A stretch of 64,000 nt of DNA from Ichthyophis bannanicus. Lineage: Eukaryota; Chordata; Amphibia; Gymnophiona; Ichthyophiidae. The notes under the pieces are model-generated. The model was not told where the DNA came from. It saw only the letters and a list, made by a program, of their open reading frames with translations, and did not search any database. Within the stretch, counting starts at the first letter, position 1; each line of letters starts with the position of its first letter. This document shows positions 1 through 11,889 of this stretch, in pieces. Both the position numbers and the translations under genes were made by a program. Location: positions 1,673,570,800-1,673,634,799 of the forward strand of contig CM066031.1 of the NCBI GenBank assembly GCA_033557465.1, given 5' to 3'.

Positions 1-112
1 CCCAACACACAGCGCCAATGGTTGCCAGCAGTCTATCCCATATTGCGTCCCACAAATACAAAATGGGAGCACCCAAAAAAAAGACAATAATGAGGTCAAG
101 CCTTGGTATCAA

Positions 113-1952
113 GAGATAAGGGCATTGGGGCTACTTGGCAATAGTGATCATAGCATGATCACATTTGATTTAATAAATGGAGGAAGGACAGCAAGGAAAT
201 CCACAGTGTTGTTAGCTTTTAACTTTCAAAGGGGAAACTATAATAAAATGTGGAAAATAGTTAAGAACAAAACTAAAAGGAGCACTTGCAAAGGCTAAAG
301 ATTTACATCAAGCATGGACATTACTTAAAAATACTATTTTGGAAACTCAAACCAGATGTATTCCATGCTTTACGAAAAATGGAAGGAAGGCCAAAAAACT
401 GCCAGCATGGTTTAAAGGTGAGGTCAGAGAGGCTGTTGTAGCCAAAAAAGCATCTTTCAGGAAATGGAAAAAAAAGAACCAAATGACGACAACTGGAAAC
501 ATAAGCACTGGCAAGTTAGATGCAAGGCATTGTTAAGGCAAGCAAAGAGAGAATCTGAAAAGAAGCTTCCATGGAAGCAAAAACATAAAAACCTTTTCAA
601 GTACATTTGTAGTAAAAAACCTGTGAGAGAGTCAGTTGGACCATTGGATGATAGAGGGGTAAAAGTGGCACTAAGAGGGGACAAAACTACAGCGGAGAGA
701 CTTAATGAATTATTTGCTTTGGTCTTTACTGAGGAAGATACAGGGAAGTTACCCATGCCTAAAGAAGATGCATCGGAAGAATTGAAAGAAATATTGATAA
801 ACCAGAAGATGTATTACAACTATTTGATAAATGGAAGAGTAGCAAATCACCTGGACTAGATAGTATGCATCAGAGAGTGTAGAAAGAACTGAAATATGAG
901 ACTGCAGACCTACTATTAGTAATCTGTGAACTATATAGTGTCTCTGGATTTTCAGAAAACCTTTGACAAGGTTCCTCATGAGAGACTCTTGGCGAAATTA
1001 AAAGTCATGGGATAGGAGGCAGTGTACTATTGTGGATCAGGAACTGGTTTAAAAGTAGAAAGAAAAGGATAGGGCTAAATGGCCAATTTTCTCAATGGAT
1101 AAAGGTGAACAGTGAAGTATCCCAGTCTTCCGTAGTGGGTCCACTGCTTTTTTACATATTCATAAATGACCTGGAAATGGGAATAATGAATGAGGTGATC
1201 AAATTTGCAGATGACACTAAATTATTCAAAGTTGTTAAAACACAAGAGGATTGTGAAAAATTGCAAGAGGACCTTGATAAATTGGAAGACTGTGGACGTT
1301 CAAATGGCAGATGAAATTTAATATGGAGAAGTGCAAAGTTATGCACCTAGGAAATAACAACCCAAACTATAGTTACACGAAGCAAGATTCCATATTAGGA
1401 ACTACTACCCAGGAAAAAGATTTAGGCGTCATTGTGGATAGCATGTTGAAACTCTCCACCCAGTGTGCAGCAGTAGCCAAGAAAGCAAATAGAATGCTAG
1501 GAATTATAAGGGAAGAAAACAAAGAATATTATAATGCCTCTGTATCATTCCATGGTGCAACCGCACCTTGAATATTGTGTGCAATTCTGGTCACCAAATC
1601 TTAAAGAATATAGCAGAATTAGAAGAGGTACATAGATGAGCCACTAAAATGGTAAAGGGATGGAAGGATACCTCTATGAGGAGAGGCTTAAAAGGTTAGG
1701 GCTCTTCAACCTGGAAAAGAGACGGCTAAGGGGAGATATGATAATGGTCTATAAATTAAGCATGGAGTGGAACAGGTAAATGTAGATCGCTTGTTTACAC
1801 CATCAAAAAGTAGAAAAACTAGGGGACATGCAATGAAGCTACAATGTAACCCATTTAAAACTAAGAGAAAATATTTTTTCATTCAATGCGTAATCAAACT
1901 CTGGAATTTGTTACCAGAGGATGTAGTAAAAGCTGTGACATTTAAAAAGCGA
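113..1952 (+). pseudogene. CR1 LINE fragment (subfamily A), decayed ORF2
   Basis: This is a relic of a CR1 non-LTR retrotransposon ORF2 (endonuclease plus reverse transcriptase). It is collinear with the better copies at 3500-6770 and 49072-51095. It starts near the end of the endonuclease domain (a GNSDHSMI-like segment), runs through the linker (KKPVRESVGPLDD), the RT block near FQKAFDKVPH and FADDTKLF, and into the C-terminal domain. About 290 bp of RT sequence present in the other copies is missing near 930, where the text jumps from the 'CELS' region to 'LDFQKTFD'. Many frameshifts and stops make it non-functional. The first ~110 bp of the window are not part of it and are unassigned. 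Confidence 0.85.
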
Positions 1953-2640
1953 AAATGCTAAACAAATACTTCTGTTCTGTTTTTACTAAAGAAAATCCTG
2001 GAGAAGTACCGCCTGTGATTGATAAATACACAAATGGGAATAGAGTAGATACCACACCATTCACAGAAGATGTGTTGGTACAGCTTGCAAAACTGAAAGT
2101 TGACAAGGCCATGGGACCAGATGGGATACATCCCAGGATACTGAAAGGCTCAGAGAGGTTCTTGTAGGGCCGTTAAAGGATATTTTTAATAGATCCTTGG
2201 AGACAGGAGAAGTTCCACAGGACTGGAGAAGGGCTGATGTGGTACCTCTTCACAAAAGCGGTAATAGGGAAGAAGTGACAAACTACAGGCTGGTAAGCCT
2301 TATCTCGATGGTGGGAAAAGTAATGGAGGAGCTCCTGAAGGAGCAAATAGTGGACTTTCTCGAAACCTACAGGTTGCATGATATGAGGCAACATGGTTTT
2401 ACCAAAGGATGATCTTGACAAACAAATCTGATTGAATTCTTTGACTGGGTGACCAGAGAACTAGATCAAGGGTATGCGATGGATGTGATCTACCTAGATT
2501 TCAGCAAAGCCTTTGATACTGTTCCTCATAGGAGGCTTATCAATATACTCAACAGCTTGGGGATGGGTCACAAGGTGGTGAACTGGATCAGAAATTAGTT
2601 GACTGACAGATGACAGACTTGAAAGACTGGTAAGAGGGAC
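1953..2640 (+). pseudogene. CR1 LINE fragment (subfamily B), RT region
   Basis: This is a second CR1 subfamily, joined directly to the previous fragment. Translation shows the linker NKYFCSVFTKENPG, then MGPDGIHPRIL, VPQDWRRADVVPLHKSGN, a YR-VSL block, MRQHGFTKG and YLDFSKAFDTVPHRRL. The text ends around a degenerate WIRN-LTDR. Stops (for example after GSERFL and after the QHGF block) disable it. The same subfamily recurs at 13260-14880 and, in reverse, across 38520-48480. The endonuclease and the C-terminal domain are absent here. Confidence 0.8.
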
Positions 2641-2749
2641 TGTTGCTTCTGGAGGGAGATCTGCAACTGTGAGTATTTACTTCTGGTAATTTTCTAAAAG
2701 GAATTCTTTGTATTAAAGCTAATTAATCGGTGATCCACTATTTTTGTTA

Positions 2750-3125
2750 AATCAGTCAGGGCCTAGTAGCAGCAGTTTAAGTTTACATTTAAAACACAGA
2801 GGAGAACTCTCTGGTTACATTTCATACCCAGCAGAGAGCTTGTACTTTAAATTTAATAGTCACTCAGGGCCTAGTAACAGCAAAGTACTTTTAGTTTAAA
2901 TTTAAAACACAGAAGAGAGCTTTCTGGTTACATTTGGAACCCAGCAGAGAGCTTGTAGTTTACATTTAATAGTCACTCAGGGCCTAGCATCAGCAAAGTT
3001 CTTTTAGCTTAAATTTACAACACAGAAAAGAGCTTTCTGGTTAAATTTAGAACCCAGCAGAGAGCTTGTACTTTAAATTTCATAGGAAGTTAGAGCCTAG
3101 CAGCAGCTAAGAGCTATAATTTAAA
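2750..3125. repeat. ~113-bp tandem repeat, about 3.3 copies
   Basis: The phrase TCAGGGCCTAG recurs at about 2756, 2864 and 2977, with a diverged copy near 3090. Spacing is 108-113 bp and the blocks between are similar and AT-rich (for example CCCAGCAGAGAGCTTGTA). It lies upstream of an L2-type 3' end that finishes near 3500, so it may be the 5' part of one L2-tailed, non-coding element inserted between two CR1 fragments. Confidence 0.75.
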
Positions 3126-3169
3126 TCAAATCAGAATATAGCTTACCTCAGCAACACAAGACAGGGTAC

Positions 3170-3500
3170 TGTGTAGCAGCCCTCTTTTAATAAGTGTTAT
3201 TAAAAGACCCCGCAACAGACCCCGCAATAGACCCTGCAACAGACCAACTTCACAATGTAAATAACAAGTTGTTCCATATACTATTGTACCACTGTTGTAT
3301 ATAGTTAACCAGGATATCCTTCATCAGATAACCCTGCATTGTATTTAGTTTCCCCTATTTCGCCAAGTTATACTTCCTGTTAAATGTAACGACCAGACAT
3401 GTGTAAACTGTCGGATGTTTTCTGTTCAATGTAAACCGCGCTGATGTCTAATAGTGCGGTATATAAGAATTGTTAATAAATAAATAATAAATAAATAAAA
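3170..3500 (+). mobile_element. L2-type 3' end with (TAAA)n tail
   Basis: The stretch ending in CAATGTAAACCGCGCTGATG, then GTGCGGTATATAAG and a TAAA-rich tail, matches the 3' end of the full-length L2 at 29218-33808 and the tails of the SINEs in this window. A short C-rich repeat (ACCCCGCAACAG-like, about three units) lies at 3208-3245. No ORF is present. Together with the upstream 113-bp repeats it may be a non-autonomous L2 derivative. Confidence 0.65.
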
Positions 3501-3532
3501 AATTCTGGGGAAAGGAGGGGCTCTTCCGAAGG

Positions 3533-3613
3533 GATGGGCTTCACCTTAACCGGGATGGAACCAGGCTGCTGGCATTAACCTTTAAAAAGGAGATAGAGCA
3601 GCTTTTAAACTAG
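3533..3613 (+). pseudogene. CR1 ORF1 C-terminus (SGNH-esterase end)
   Basis: The reading frame here gives DGLHLNRDGTRLLALTFKK and stops with TAG at 3611. A 'DG-HLN--G' block is the Asp/His catalytic box found near the C-terminus of SGNH-type esterases, and many CR1 ORF1 proteins carry such a domain. Only the last 26 codons remain because the element is 5' truncated. Other pieces of the same domain occur on the minus strand at 52306-52800 and 53150-53505. Confidence 0.6.
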
Positions 3614-3648
3614 ATATTAGGGGAAAGCCGACAGTCGCCCAAGAGCAG

Positions 3649-6535
3649 ATGGTTCGGAAGAATGTATCTTTGAAGGATACTACCAAAAGCAGAGAGGTTC
3701 CACAAAAGAGTAAAGTAGCCCAAATGCCCTCAAGTATGGAGCAGACAGAGCTTAAAGATCCCAAATTATTCATGTCTAACAGACAAATTAATATGGATAA
3801 AATACATTCTCTAAAATGCTTGTATGCAAATGCTAGAAGTCTAAAAAATAAGATGGGAGAGTTAGAATATATAGCACTAAATGAAAGGTTAGATATGATT
3901 GGAATATCAGAGACATGGTGGAAGGACGACAACCAGTGGGACACTGTGATACCTGTGTACAAACTATATCGTAATGATAGAGCTGATCAAATTGGTGGAG
4001 GGGTTGCTCTCAATGTTAGAGAGGGCATTGAGTCAGAAAGGATTAAAGTTTTGTAGGAAACAAAATCTGCTGTAGAATCTATATGGATTGAAATTCCATG
4101 TAAAAGGGGGAAGGCAATGGCAGTGGGGGTGTACTATCGAGCGCCTGGCCAGAATGACCAAATGGATGATGAAATGCTCAAAGAAATCAAGGAAGCTAAC
4201 AAAAGTTACAGCACAGTAATAATAATGGGTGATTTCAACTACCCCGGTATCGACTGGGTCAGTGTCACGTCAGGACATGCTAGGGAGATAAAGTTCCTAG
4301 ATGAAATAAATGACTGCTTCTTGGAGCAGCTGGTTCATGAACCGACCAGAGGGGAAGCCATATTAGACCTAATCCTTAGTGGAACACCAGATCTAGTGCA
4401 AGAGATAAGGTTGTTGGGGCCACTTGGCAATAGTGATCATAGCATGATCGCCTTTGATTTAATTAGTGGAGGAGGCATAGTAAGGAAATCCACAGTACTA
4501 CCTTTTAACTTTCGAAAGGGAAACTATGATAAAATGAGGAAAACAGTCAAGAAAAAACTAAAAGGAGCAGTTGCAAAGGTTAAAGACGTACATCAGGCTT
4601 GGCTGTTGATGAAAAATACTATCTTGGAAGCCCAGACCAGCTGTATTCCACGCTTTAAGAAAAGTGGAAAGAAGTCCAAAAAACTGCCAGCATGGTTTAA
4701 AGTTGAGGTCAGAGAGGCTGTTGCCAAAAAAGCATCTTTCAGGAAATGGAAAAAAGAGCCAAACGACGAAACCTGGAAACAGCACAAGCACTGGCAAGTC
4801 AAATGCAAGGCATTGATAAGGCAGGCAAAGGGAGAATTTGAGAAGAAGCTTGCTGCAGAAGCAAAAACGCAAAGTAAAGACCTTTTCAAGTACATTCGTA
4901 GCAAAAAACCTGTGAGAGAGTCAGTTGGTCCATTAGATGATAAAGGGGTTAAAGGAGCACTAAGAGGAGACAAGGCGATAGCGGAGAGACTGAACGAATT
5001 CTTTGCTTCAGTCTTTACTGAGGAAGATGTAGGGATGTTACCCATGACTGAAGTGGTATTTAAAGGTGCAGAAGAATTGAAGGAAATATCGATACATCGA
5101 GAAGATGTATTACAACTATTAGATAAGCTGAAGAGTAGCAAATCACCTGGGCCGGATTGTATACATCCAAGGGTATTGAAAGATCTGAAATATGAGATTG
5201 CAGACCTGCTATTAGTAATCTGTGAACTATCATTAAAATCATCTCTAATACCTGAAGATTGGAGGATCGCCAATGTAACACCAATTTTTAAAAAGGGTTC
5301 CAGGGGTGATCCGGGAAACTACAGACCGGTGAGCCTGACGTCAATACCGGGAAAAATGATAGAAACCATCATAAAGAATAAAATTACTCAGCATGTAGAT
5401 AGTCATGAACTAATGAGAGACAGCCAACATGGCTTTAGACAAGGAAGATCTTGTCTTACTAATCTGTTATGTTTTTTTGAAGGAGTGAATAATCAGGTGG
5501 ACAAAGGTGAGTCGGTTGATATTGTGTATCTGGACTTTCAGAAAGCCTTTGACAAAGTCCCTCATCAGAGACTTTTGGCAAAACTAAAGAGTCATGGGAT
5601 AGGAGGCAGTGTACTATTGTGGATCAGGAACTGGTTAAAAGATAGAAAGCAGAGGGTAGGGCTAAATGGCCAATTTTCCCAATGGAGAAAGGTGAATAGT
5701 GGTGTACCCCAGGGATCTGTGCTGGGTCCGCTGCTTTTTGACATATTCATAAATGACCTGGAAAGTGGAATAACGAGTGAGGTTATCAAATTTGCAGATG
5801 ACAAAACTATTTAAAGTTGTTAAAACCCAAGAGGATTGTGGAAAATTGCAAGAGGATCTTGATAAATTGGAAGACTGGGCATCAAAATGGCAGATGAAAT
5901 TTAATGTGGACAAGTGCAAGGTTATGCACCTAGGGAAGAACAACCCAAACTATGGTTACACGATGCAAGGTTCCACATTAGGAACCACCACCCAGGAAAA
6001 AGATTTAGGCGTCATTGTGGATACCATGTTAAAACCCTCGGCCCAGTGTGCAGCGGCGGCCAAGAGAGCAAATAGAATGCTAGGTATGATAAGGAAAGGA
6101 ATGGAAAATAAAACAAAGGATATTATAATGCCTCTATATCGTTCCATGGTGAGACCGCACCTTGAATATTGTGTGCAATTCTGGTCACCGTATCTTAAAA
6201 AGGATATAGAGTTATTAGAAAAGGTTCAGAGAAGAGCCACCAAAATGGTAAAGGGGATTGAAGGATACTCCTATGAAGAAAGACTAAAAAGGTTAGGGCT
6301 CTTTAACCTGGAAAAGAGACGGCTGAGGGGAGATATGATAGAAGTCTATAAATTAATGAGCGGAGTGGAACGGGTAAACATAGATCGATTGTTTACCTTA
6401 TCAGAATATAGAAAGACTAGGGGACATGCAATGAAGCTACAAGGTAAACTATTTAAGACTAATAAAAGAAAATATTTTTTCACTCAACGTGTAGTCAAAC
6501 TCTGGAATTTGTTACTGGAGGATTGTTACTGTTAG
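3649..6535 (+). pseudogene. CR1 ORF2: AP endonuclease + reverse transcriptase
   Basis: This is the retrotransposition enzyme: it nicks target DNA and primes reverse transcription there. Visible in order are NARSLKNK, ISETWW and GGGVAL (endonuclease start), YRAPG, GDFNYPGIDW, LDLILSG and GNSDHSMI (endonuclease catalytic region), SPGPDCIHPRVLK, a P-GNYRPVSLT block, QHGFRQGRSC, YLDFQKAFDKVPH, GVPQGSVLGPLLF and FADD (RT), then the C-terminal domain with [13 protein letters not shown]. Lesions are a TAG at 4054 inside the endonuclease, a two-base deletion near 5803 just after FADD that breaks the frame, and a short deletion near 6520 that removes the normal C-terminus seen in the 49-kb copy. Confidence 0.9.
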
Positions 6536-6774
6536 TGTAGCTGGGTTTAAAAAAGGTTTGGACAAGTTCCTGGAGGAAAGGTCCATAAGCCATTATTAAG
6601 AAGGGACCCAGGATATCAATGCTTGAACCAATACAAGCATTGTGGAACCTGTGTCCCTTGGGGAAACTGCTAGGTACATATGACCTAGATTGGCCACTGT
6701 TGGAAACAGAATACTGGGCTTGATGCACCTTGGTCTGACCCATTATGGCATATCTTATGTTCTTATGACAGAAG

Positions 6775-7887
6775 GTGATGATAAACAGAACTCATTTCAG
6801 ATGAAAGGAAGGTGATTAGCAGTGTGCCCCAGGATTCGGGCTTGGGACTGGTACTGTTCAATATATTTGTGAGTGATATTGCTGAAGGACTGAATGGAAA
6901 GTCTGTCTTTCTGCAGATGACATGAAAATTTGCAACAGAATGTATTCCCCTGAGGGAGTGGATAACATGAGGAAAGATCTAGAAAAGCTGGAAGAATGGT
7001 CTAATGCTTGTCAGTTAAAATTCAATGTCAAGAAGTGCAGTGTCATGCATTTTAGAAGCAGAAATCCAAGGGAAATGTATGTGATAGGGGGCGAGAGGTT
7101 GGTGTGAGCGGACCAGGAGAAGGACCTCTGAGTAATTGTTTCTGAGGATCTCAAGGTGGCAAAACAATGTGACAAGGTGGTAGCAAAAACCAGAAGGATG
7201 CTGGGTTGCATACAGAAAGGAATTACCAGCATAAAGGAAGAGGTACTAATGCCACTCTACAAGTCGTTGGCGAGGCCTCGCTTAGACTATTGTGTTCATT
7301 TTTGGAGACCATATCTCACAAAGGATATAAAAAGACATGAAACGGTTCAGAGAAACGCGACCAAAATGATTTGGAGCCTGCATAAGACGATGTATGAGAA
7401 GAGATTTGAAGACCTAAATATGTATACTCTGGAGGAGAGGAGAGACAGGGGAGATATGAACAAACCAACCTCTTCCAAAGACGGGGAAACTGTAAAACTA
7501 GAAGGCATAACATGACTCTCAAGGTGGTAAACTGAAAAGTAATGTCAGGAAATACTTTTTCACTGAAAGGGTGGTGGATGCTTGGAATGCCCTCCCTATG
7601 GAAATGGTGGGGGCAAATACAGTGACAGAATTCAAGAATGGCATGGGACAGACACAGAGGATCCCTTTATAGTAACAGGAAAAAATCAAAACAAACATAA
7701 CTCTCTCTTATATCTCAATAAATAGAGGTGACCTACACAGAGCGGTGGGTACATCCCTAAACAAAGGCATGGGGAGGAATAACCTGCATGAAGCAGCAGA
7801 TGCACTTACTCTTACCGCCTCGCTGGGCAGACTAGATGGACCATACTGGTCTTTATCTGCCATCATTTACTATGTTACTATGTTAGT
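6775..7887 (+). pseudogene. CR1 LINE 3' fragment (subfamily B-like)
   Basis: Diverged RT C-terminal region. Translation shows a degenerate 'VPQDSGLGLVLFNIFVSDIAEG', then EGVDNMRKDLEKLEEW, QLKFNVKKCSVMHF, DKVVAKTRRMLGCIQKG and ARPRLDYCVHFWRPYL. The 3' UTR from about 7640 ends in CTAGATGGACCATACTGGTC followed by a TACTATGTTACTATG-type tail, different from the subfamily A tail. Several frameshifts are present. Confidence 0.8.
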
Positions 7888-8003
7888 GAGCTGGGTTTGG
7901 GAACCTGCTAGGTATCTGTGACCTGGATTGGCCTTTGTTTGAAGCAGGATACTAGGCTTGATGGACCGTGGTCTGACCCAGTACGGTATTTCGTATGTTC
8001 TTA
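7888..8003 (+). mobile_element. CR1 3' tail fragment (subfamily A type)
   Basis: A short piece with GGATTGGCC, GGCTTGATGGACC, GGTCTGACCCAGTACGG and TATGTTCTTAC, which is the CR1 subfamily A terminus. Only the last ~115 bp are present, which is typical of a severely 5'-truncated LINE copy. Confidence 0.75.
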
Positions 8004-8800
8004 CTCATGGACTGAGAGCTCCAAAACAGAGGATCCATGCCAGGCTCAGCTCTATTCCTCTGAAATGGTTTCTCTGGCTTGGCAGCACTATGTTTTAGGT
8101 GGCTGGCAGGCAGATTCCTCCAAGAGCCTTCTGCAAACTTTGGGAGAGAGCAGGGGGTGGAACTGAGAAGGAGGGAGGGGGTGTAGAGGTTGTGTGAGGC
8201 TGCTGAATTCTTCCATTCTTCTGGATCCTTCCAATTTTCTGAATGCTCAACAGGCTCTTATCCAGGATAAGAGTATGGAGCTGAACCAATTCTCCCTCCT
8301 CCTATGGCTAACCAAAAAGACCACAGTCTAGTGGAGCATCCCACGTCGTGCTCAAATGAAAGAGTCACCCTCATAATGGCACGTCACAAGAATTTTTTTT
8401 ATCAATCTTTTCCTCTCAATTCTTTAGATTTTCTTCAGAGATGATAAAATCCATCCATCATCTGCTGGAGACAAAGAAATACTGAAGGGACCTCTGGTGG
8501 CTGAGGTGTTCAGAGGTATGGGAGGATGTCATGAAAATCTGGACTTTTCATTGGTGCTTTGTCTCCACCAATCTGCTGGTAAGGGAACACAATCCACTTG
8601 TTTGGACTGGTCTAGCAAAACGATATGGAAGAAATGTAAATGAAAGGGCTGCAAGGAGCTATATGCAAATCTGTGCACAATCATTACAACACACAAAAAT
8701 GGGACAGAAAACATTAGATTATGTGGGAAACAATGGATTCAGAGTTTTTATATTCTGCAATTCTAGTCCATCACTGTGACAATCAATGCAGTTTACAATA
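8004..8800. other. Unassigned region
   Basis: I recognise no gene here. Around 8455-8590 two similar blocks face each other (a CTGCTGGAGACAAAG-like block, and its reverse complement around TTTGTCTCCACCAATCTGCTGG), which could be a small inverted-repeat transposon. The open reading frames in this stretch are short and resemble nothing I know. Confidence 0.4.
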
Positions 8801-8809
8801 GCACAAAGG

Positions 8810-11800
8810 ACACCATGGACCCCCATGTCTAACAAGCTCTCTCTCAACATAAAGTTAAAAATATCAGTGCCATACTACTACTTTTACAGCAAATTTAAGG
8901 AAAGCTATGTAGAGAAGAGGATGACGTTGATGAGTTCTATGAACAAGTACAAACTGAAATTACTGGGATATCCTGTTTGTGTCCTGTCAGTCATGAGTGA
9001 CTGGAACACAAAAGGTGGCAACAAAGAAAGTGGCAAAGTGGTTGGAAAATATGGACTTGGCAACAGAAATGAAGCTGGAGAAAGACAGATAGAATTCTGC
9101 AAGACCAACGATCTATTCAACTCAAACACCTTCATCCAACAACACAGGTGGCAACTGTACACATGGACTTCACCCAATGGACTATACAAAAATCACATTG
9201 ATTATAGCTGTGGAAGTCTGTGATGGAAAAGCTCTATAACATCAACAAAGTCAAAACCTGGAGCTGACTGTGGTACAGCACCAACTACTAGTATGCAAAC
9301 TCAAGCTAAAGTTAAAAAAGAACAAACCTCTCATGAATGTAGCAAAATATGACTCTGAGAATATACTAACGGAATTTAAAGACTGCCTGCAAAATTGATT
9401 TGCTGCTTTAGATACAAATAACAGAGCTCCAGAAGAGTTATGGGATGACATCAAGAAGGCTGTGTTGGAAAAAGGTGAAAATCTCTACAAAAGGTGAAAA
9501 AGCAAAAATGGCCAAAATGGATGACTGAAGAAACTCTGAAAATTGCCCAGAAACGCAGAGAAGCTAAAGCCAGAGGAGAAAGAGGCAATCGCAGAACTCA
9601 ATAGAGATTTCCAATGGGCAGCAAGACAAGAAAAGCAGAAATACTACAATGATGCATGCAAGGAAATAGAATCAGAAACTATTAGAGGAAGAACAAGATT
9701 GGCTTTCCTAAAGTTATATAAAAAATTCCAGCCTTGAACTGGAATGCTATAAGATGCTCAAGGATCCATGTTGAATGATGCTGAGAAAATCAATAAAAGG
9801 TGGAAAGAATATACAGTTATTATACCATAAAGATCAAGTGGACCAACAACCATTTCAACCTGTACCTTATGATCAGGAACCACTAGTGATGAAAGAAGAA
9901 GTCGAAGCAGCATTGAAAACCTTATATCAAAGCACCAGTCATCGATGGCATTCCCATTGAAATATTACAGGAATCAGATGCAGCTATTACCATACATACA
10001 AAGCTCTGCCAGGAAATTTGGAAGACATCATCATTGCCAACTGACTGGAAAAGATCTGTGTTTATACCAATGCTAAAGAAAGGTGATACAACCGAATGTG
10101 GAAATTATCACACAAACACTCTGATCCCACATGCCAGTAAGATTTTACTGAAGATTATTCAGCAGAGACTACAACCATACCTGGAATGAGAACTGCCTAA
10201 AGTACAAGAGGGTTCAGGAAAGGGCAACTATCTAGAGATATCATCATAGATGTGAGATCGATCCTTGAAAAGACAAAAGAATACCAAAAAAAAAAAAAAA
10301 AAGATTTATATTTGTTCTATGGACTACAGCAAGGCTTTTGACTGTGTAAACCATGAGAAACTCTGGGCCACATTAAGAAGCATGGATATACCAGAACACC
10401 TGATAGTTCTCTTGCACAACCTTTACATTGATCAAGCAGCAACAGTTCGAACGGAACAAGGAGAAACAGAATGGTTTAAAATCAGCAAAGGTGTATGACA
10501 AGGCTGCATACTTTCCCCCTTCCTGTTTAATTTATATGCAGAACAAATCATTCATTTATTTATTTATTTATATTATTTCTATACCGCACTCTTTAATATC
10601 AGCGCGGTTTGCATATAACAATAATTTGTACAATGCAGCAGAGCATGCGATGCACATTACAGAGAACAAGTTATACAACTTGGGTTTAACAGGGATAACT
10701 ATATACAACTGAGCTAGTCGTCTACCGGTATGCCACAGGTACGGCTGTGGATACACGACACTCTCTGAACTACATACATTTTAGGTTATATACAAGTTTG
10801 GGCAGTCGTATTCAGACTGTGGGTACGTTATCATGCCCTGGGTGTGTCGGTGGTGTCACTTTGGTGGGTGGAGGGTAAGCCAGGTTGTGCTGTTTCACTG
10901 GACAGGGAGTAATGTTGGAGGAATAGGTGGTGTTTCAGTGCCTTCCAGAATTGGGTGAGGTCAGTTATAGCCCGGATTGTGGTTGGGAGGGCATTCCAGA
11001 GCATAGGTGCGTAAAATACAAATGCTCTGTTCTTTGCTGCCTGGGAGCATTTTGTTACTGCGCTAGGGATTATGAGTGTATTTGCAGTGAATGACCTTCT
11101 GGCCCTGTTTGAAGGAGGAGAGAAGCAGGACTGTATGAAGACAATAGAGGTGTGGAGATTGGTGGAAGACTCATCAATAATCTTCGCTATGCTGATGATG
11201 TCACATTACGGGCTGAAAGTGAAGATGATCTGAAGCATTTGCTTCTCAAGATCAAGGAACATAGTCTTAAAATGGACCTGCACCTTAATGTAAAGACGAC
11301 AAAGATCCTGACAATTGGCAAGATCAACAAGTTCATCGTTGATGGAGAAAAAGTTGAAATAGTTGACAACTTTAATCTACTTGGATCAGCTATCAATAAA
11401 GAAATGACAAACAGTCAAGAAATACGATGACACATTGCTCTTGGTAAAATGGCTATGAAGGACATAGACAAGATTCTCAGGAGCAGAAATGTCTCTCTCC
11501 ATACAAAGATTTGACTTGTTCAAAGTCATGGTATTTTCAATAACATCATATGGATGCGAAAGTTGGACAGTGAAAAAGATAGACAGGGAAAATCGATGCC
11601 TTTGAATTATGGCACTGGTGACGAATACTGTGTATACCATGAACTGCCTGAAGAACAAACCAGTTAGTACTAGAGGAAATCAAACCTATGCTTTCCTTAG
11701 AAACTCAGATGACAAGACTTCAACTTTCATACTTTGGACACATTATGCGAAGAGAGAGATCATTAGAGAAAGACATCATGCTTGGCAAGGTAAAAGGTCA

Positions 11801-11880
11801 ACGCAAGAGAGGAAGGCCAGCAATGAGATGGATCAATACAATAACAGCAGCTATAGGTGCCACTCTGTAAACCAGTGCAG
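8810..11880 (+). pseudogene. RTE-clade (BovB-like) LINE, decayed, split by L2
   Basis: Relic of an RTE-type LINE polyprotein. The endonuclease part shows SDWN, KYGLGNRNEAGERQIEFC, QLYTWTSPNGLY and HIDY. The RT part shows MDYSKAFDCVNHEKLWA, QGCILSPFLFNLYAEQ (frameshifted), INNLRYADDVTL and SYGCESWTVKK. The C-terminal part shows LSYFGHIMRRERSLEKDIML and KRGRPAMRW. These blocks are characteristic of BovB/RTE proteins. The frame is broken many times. A reverse-oriented L2 3' fragment interrupts it between the QGCILSP block and the YADD block. Confidence 0.85.
10548..11115 (-). mobile_element. L2 LINE 3' fragment inserted in the RTE
   Basis: Read on the minus strand this gives an L2 C-terminus (AFVFYAPMLWNALP, then a QFWKALKHHLF-like block) and then a 3' UTR ending in GCGCGGT...GCGGTATAGAA and a TAAA tail. 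The same C-terminal motif is in the intact L2 at 30420 (NWNILPHEIRG, QFRKAVKHHLF). RTE coding sequence resumes on the right at about 11140. Confidence 0.75.
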
Positions 11881-11889
11881 CCAAAAAGG

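Larger units (their letters stand above)
3501..6770 (+). mobile_element. CR1 LINE (subfamily A), nearly full-length ORF2
   Basis: This is the longest CR1 copy in the window. It begins in the last part of ORF1, contains the whole of ORF2 with two or three lesions, and ends with the diagnostic CR1 3' tail (GGTCTGACC-ATTATGGCATA then CTTATGTTCTTATG). It is very similar by eye to the copy at 49072-51095, so the family was active relatively recently. It lies directly downstream of an L2-type tail. Confidence 0.9.
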
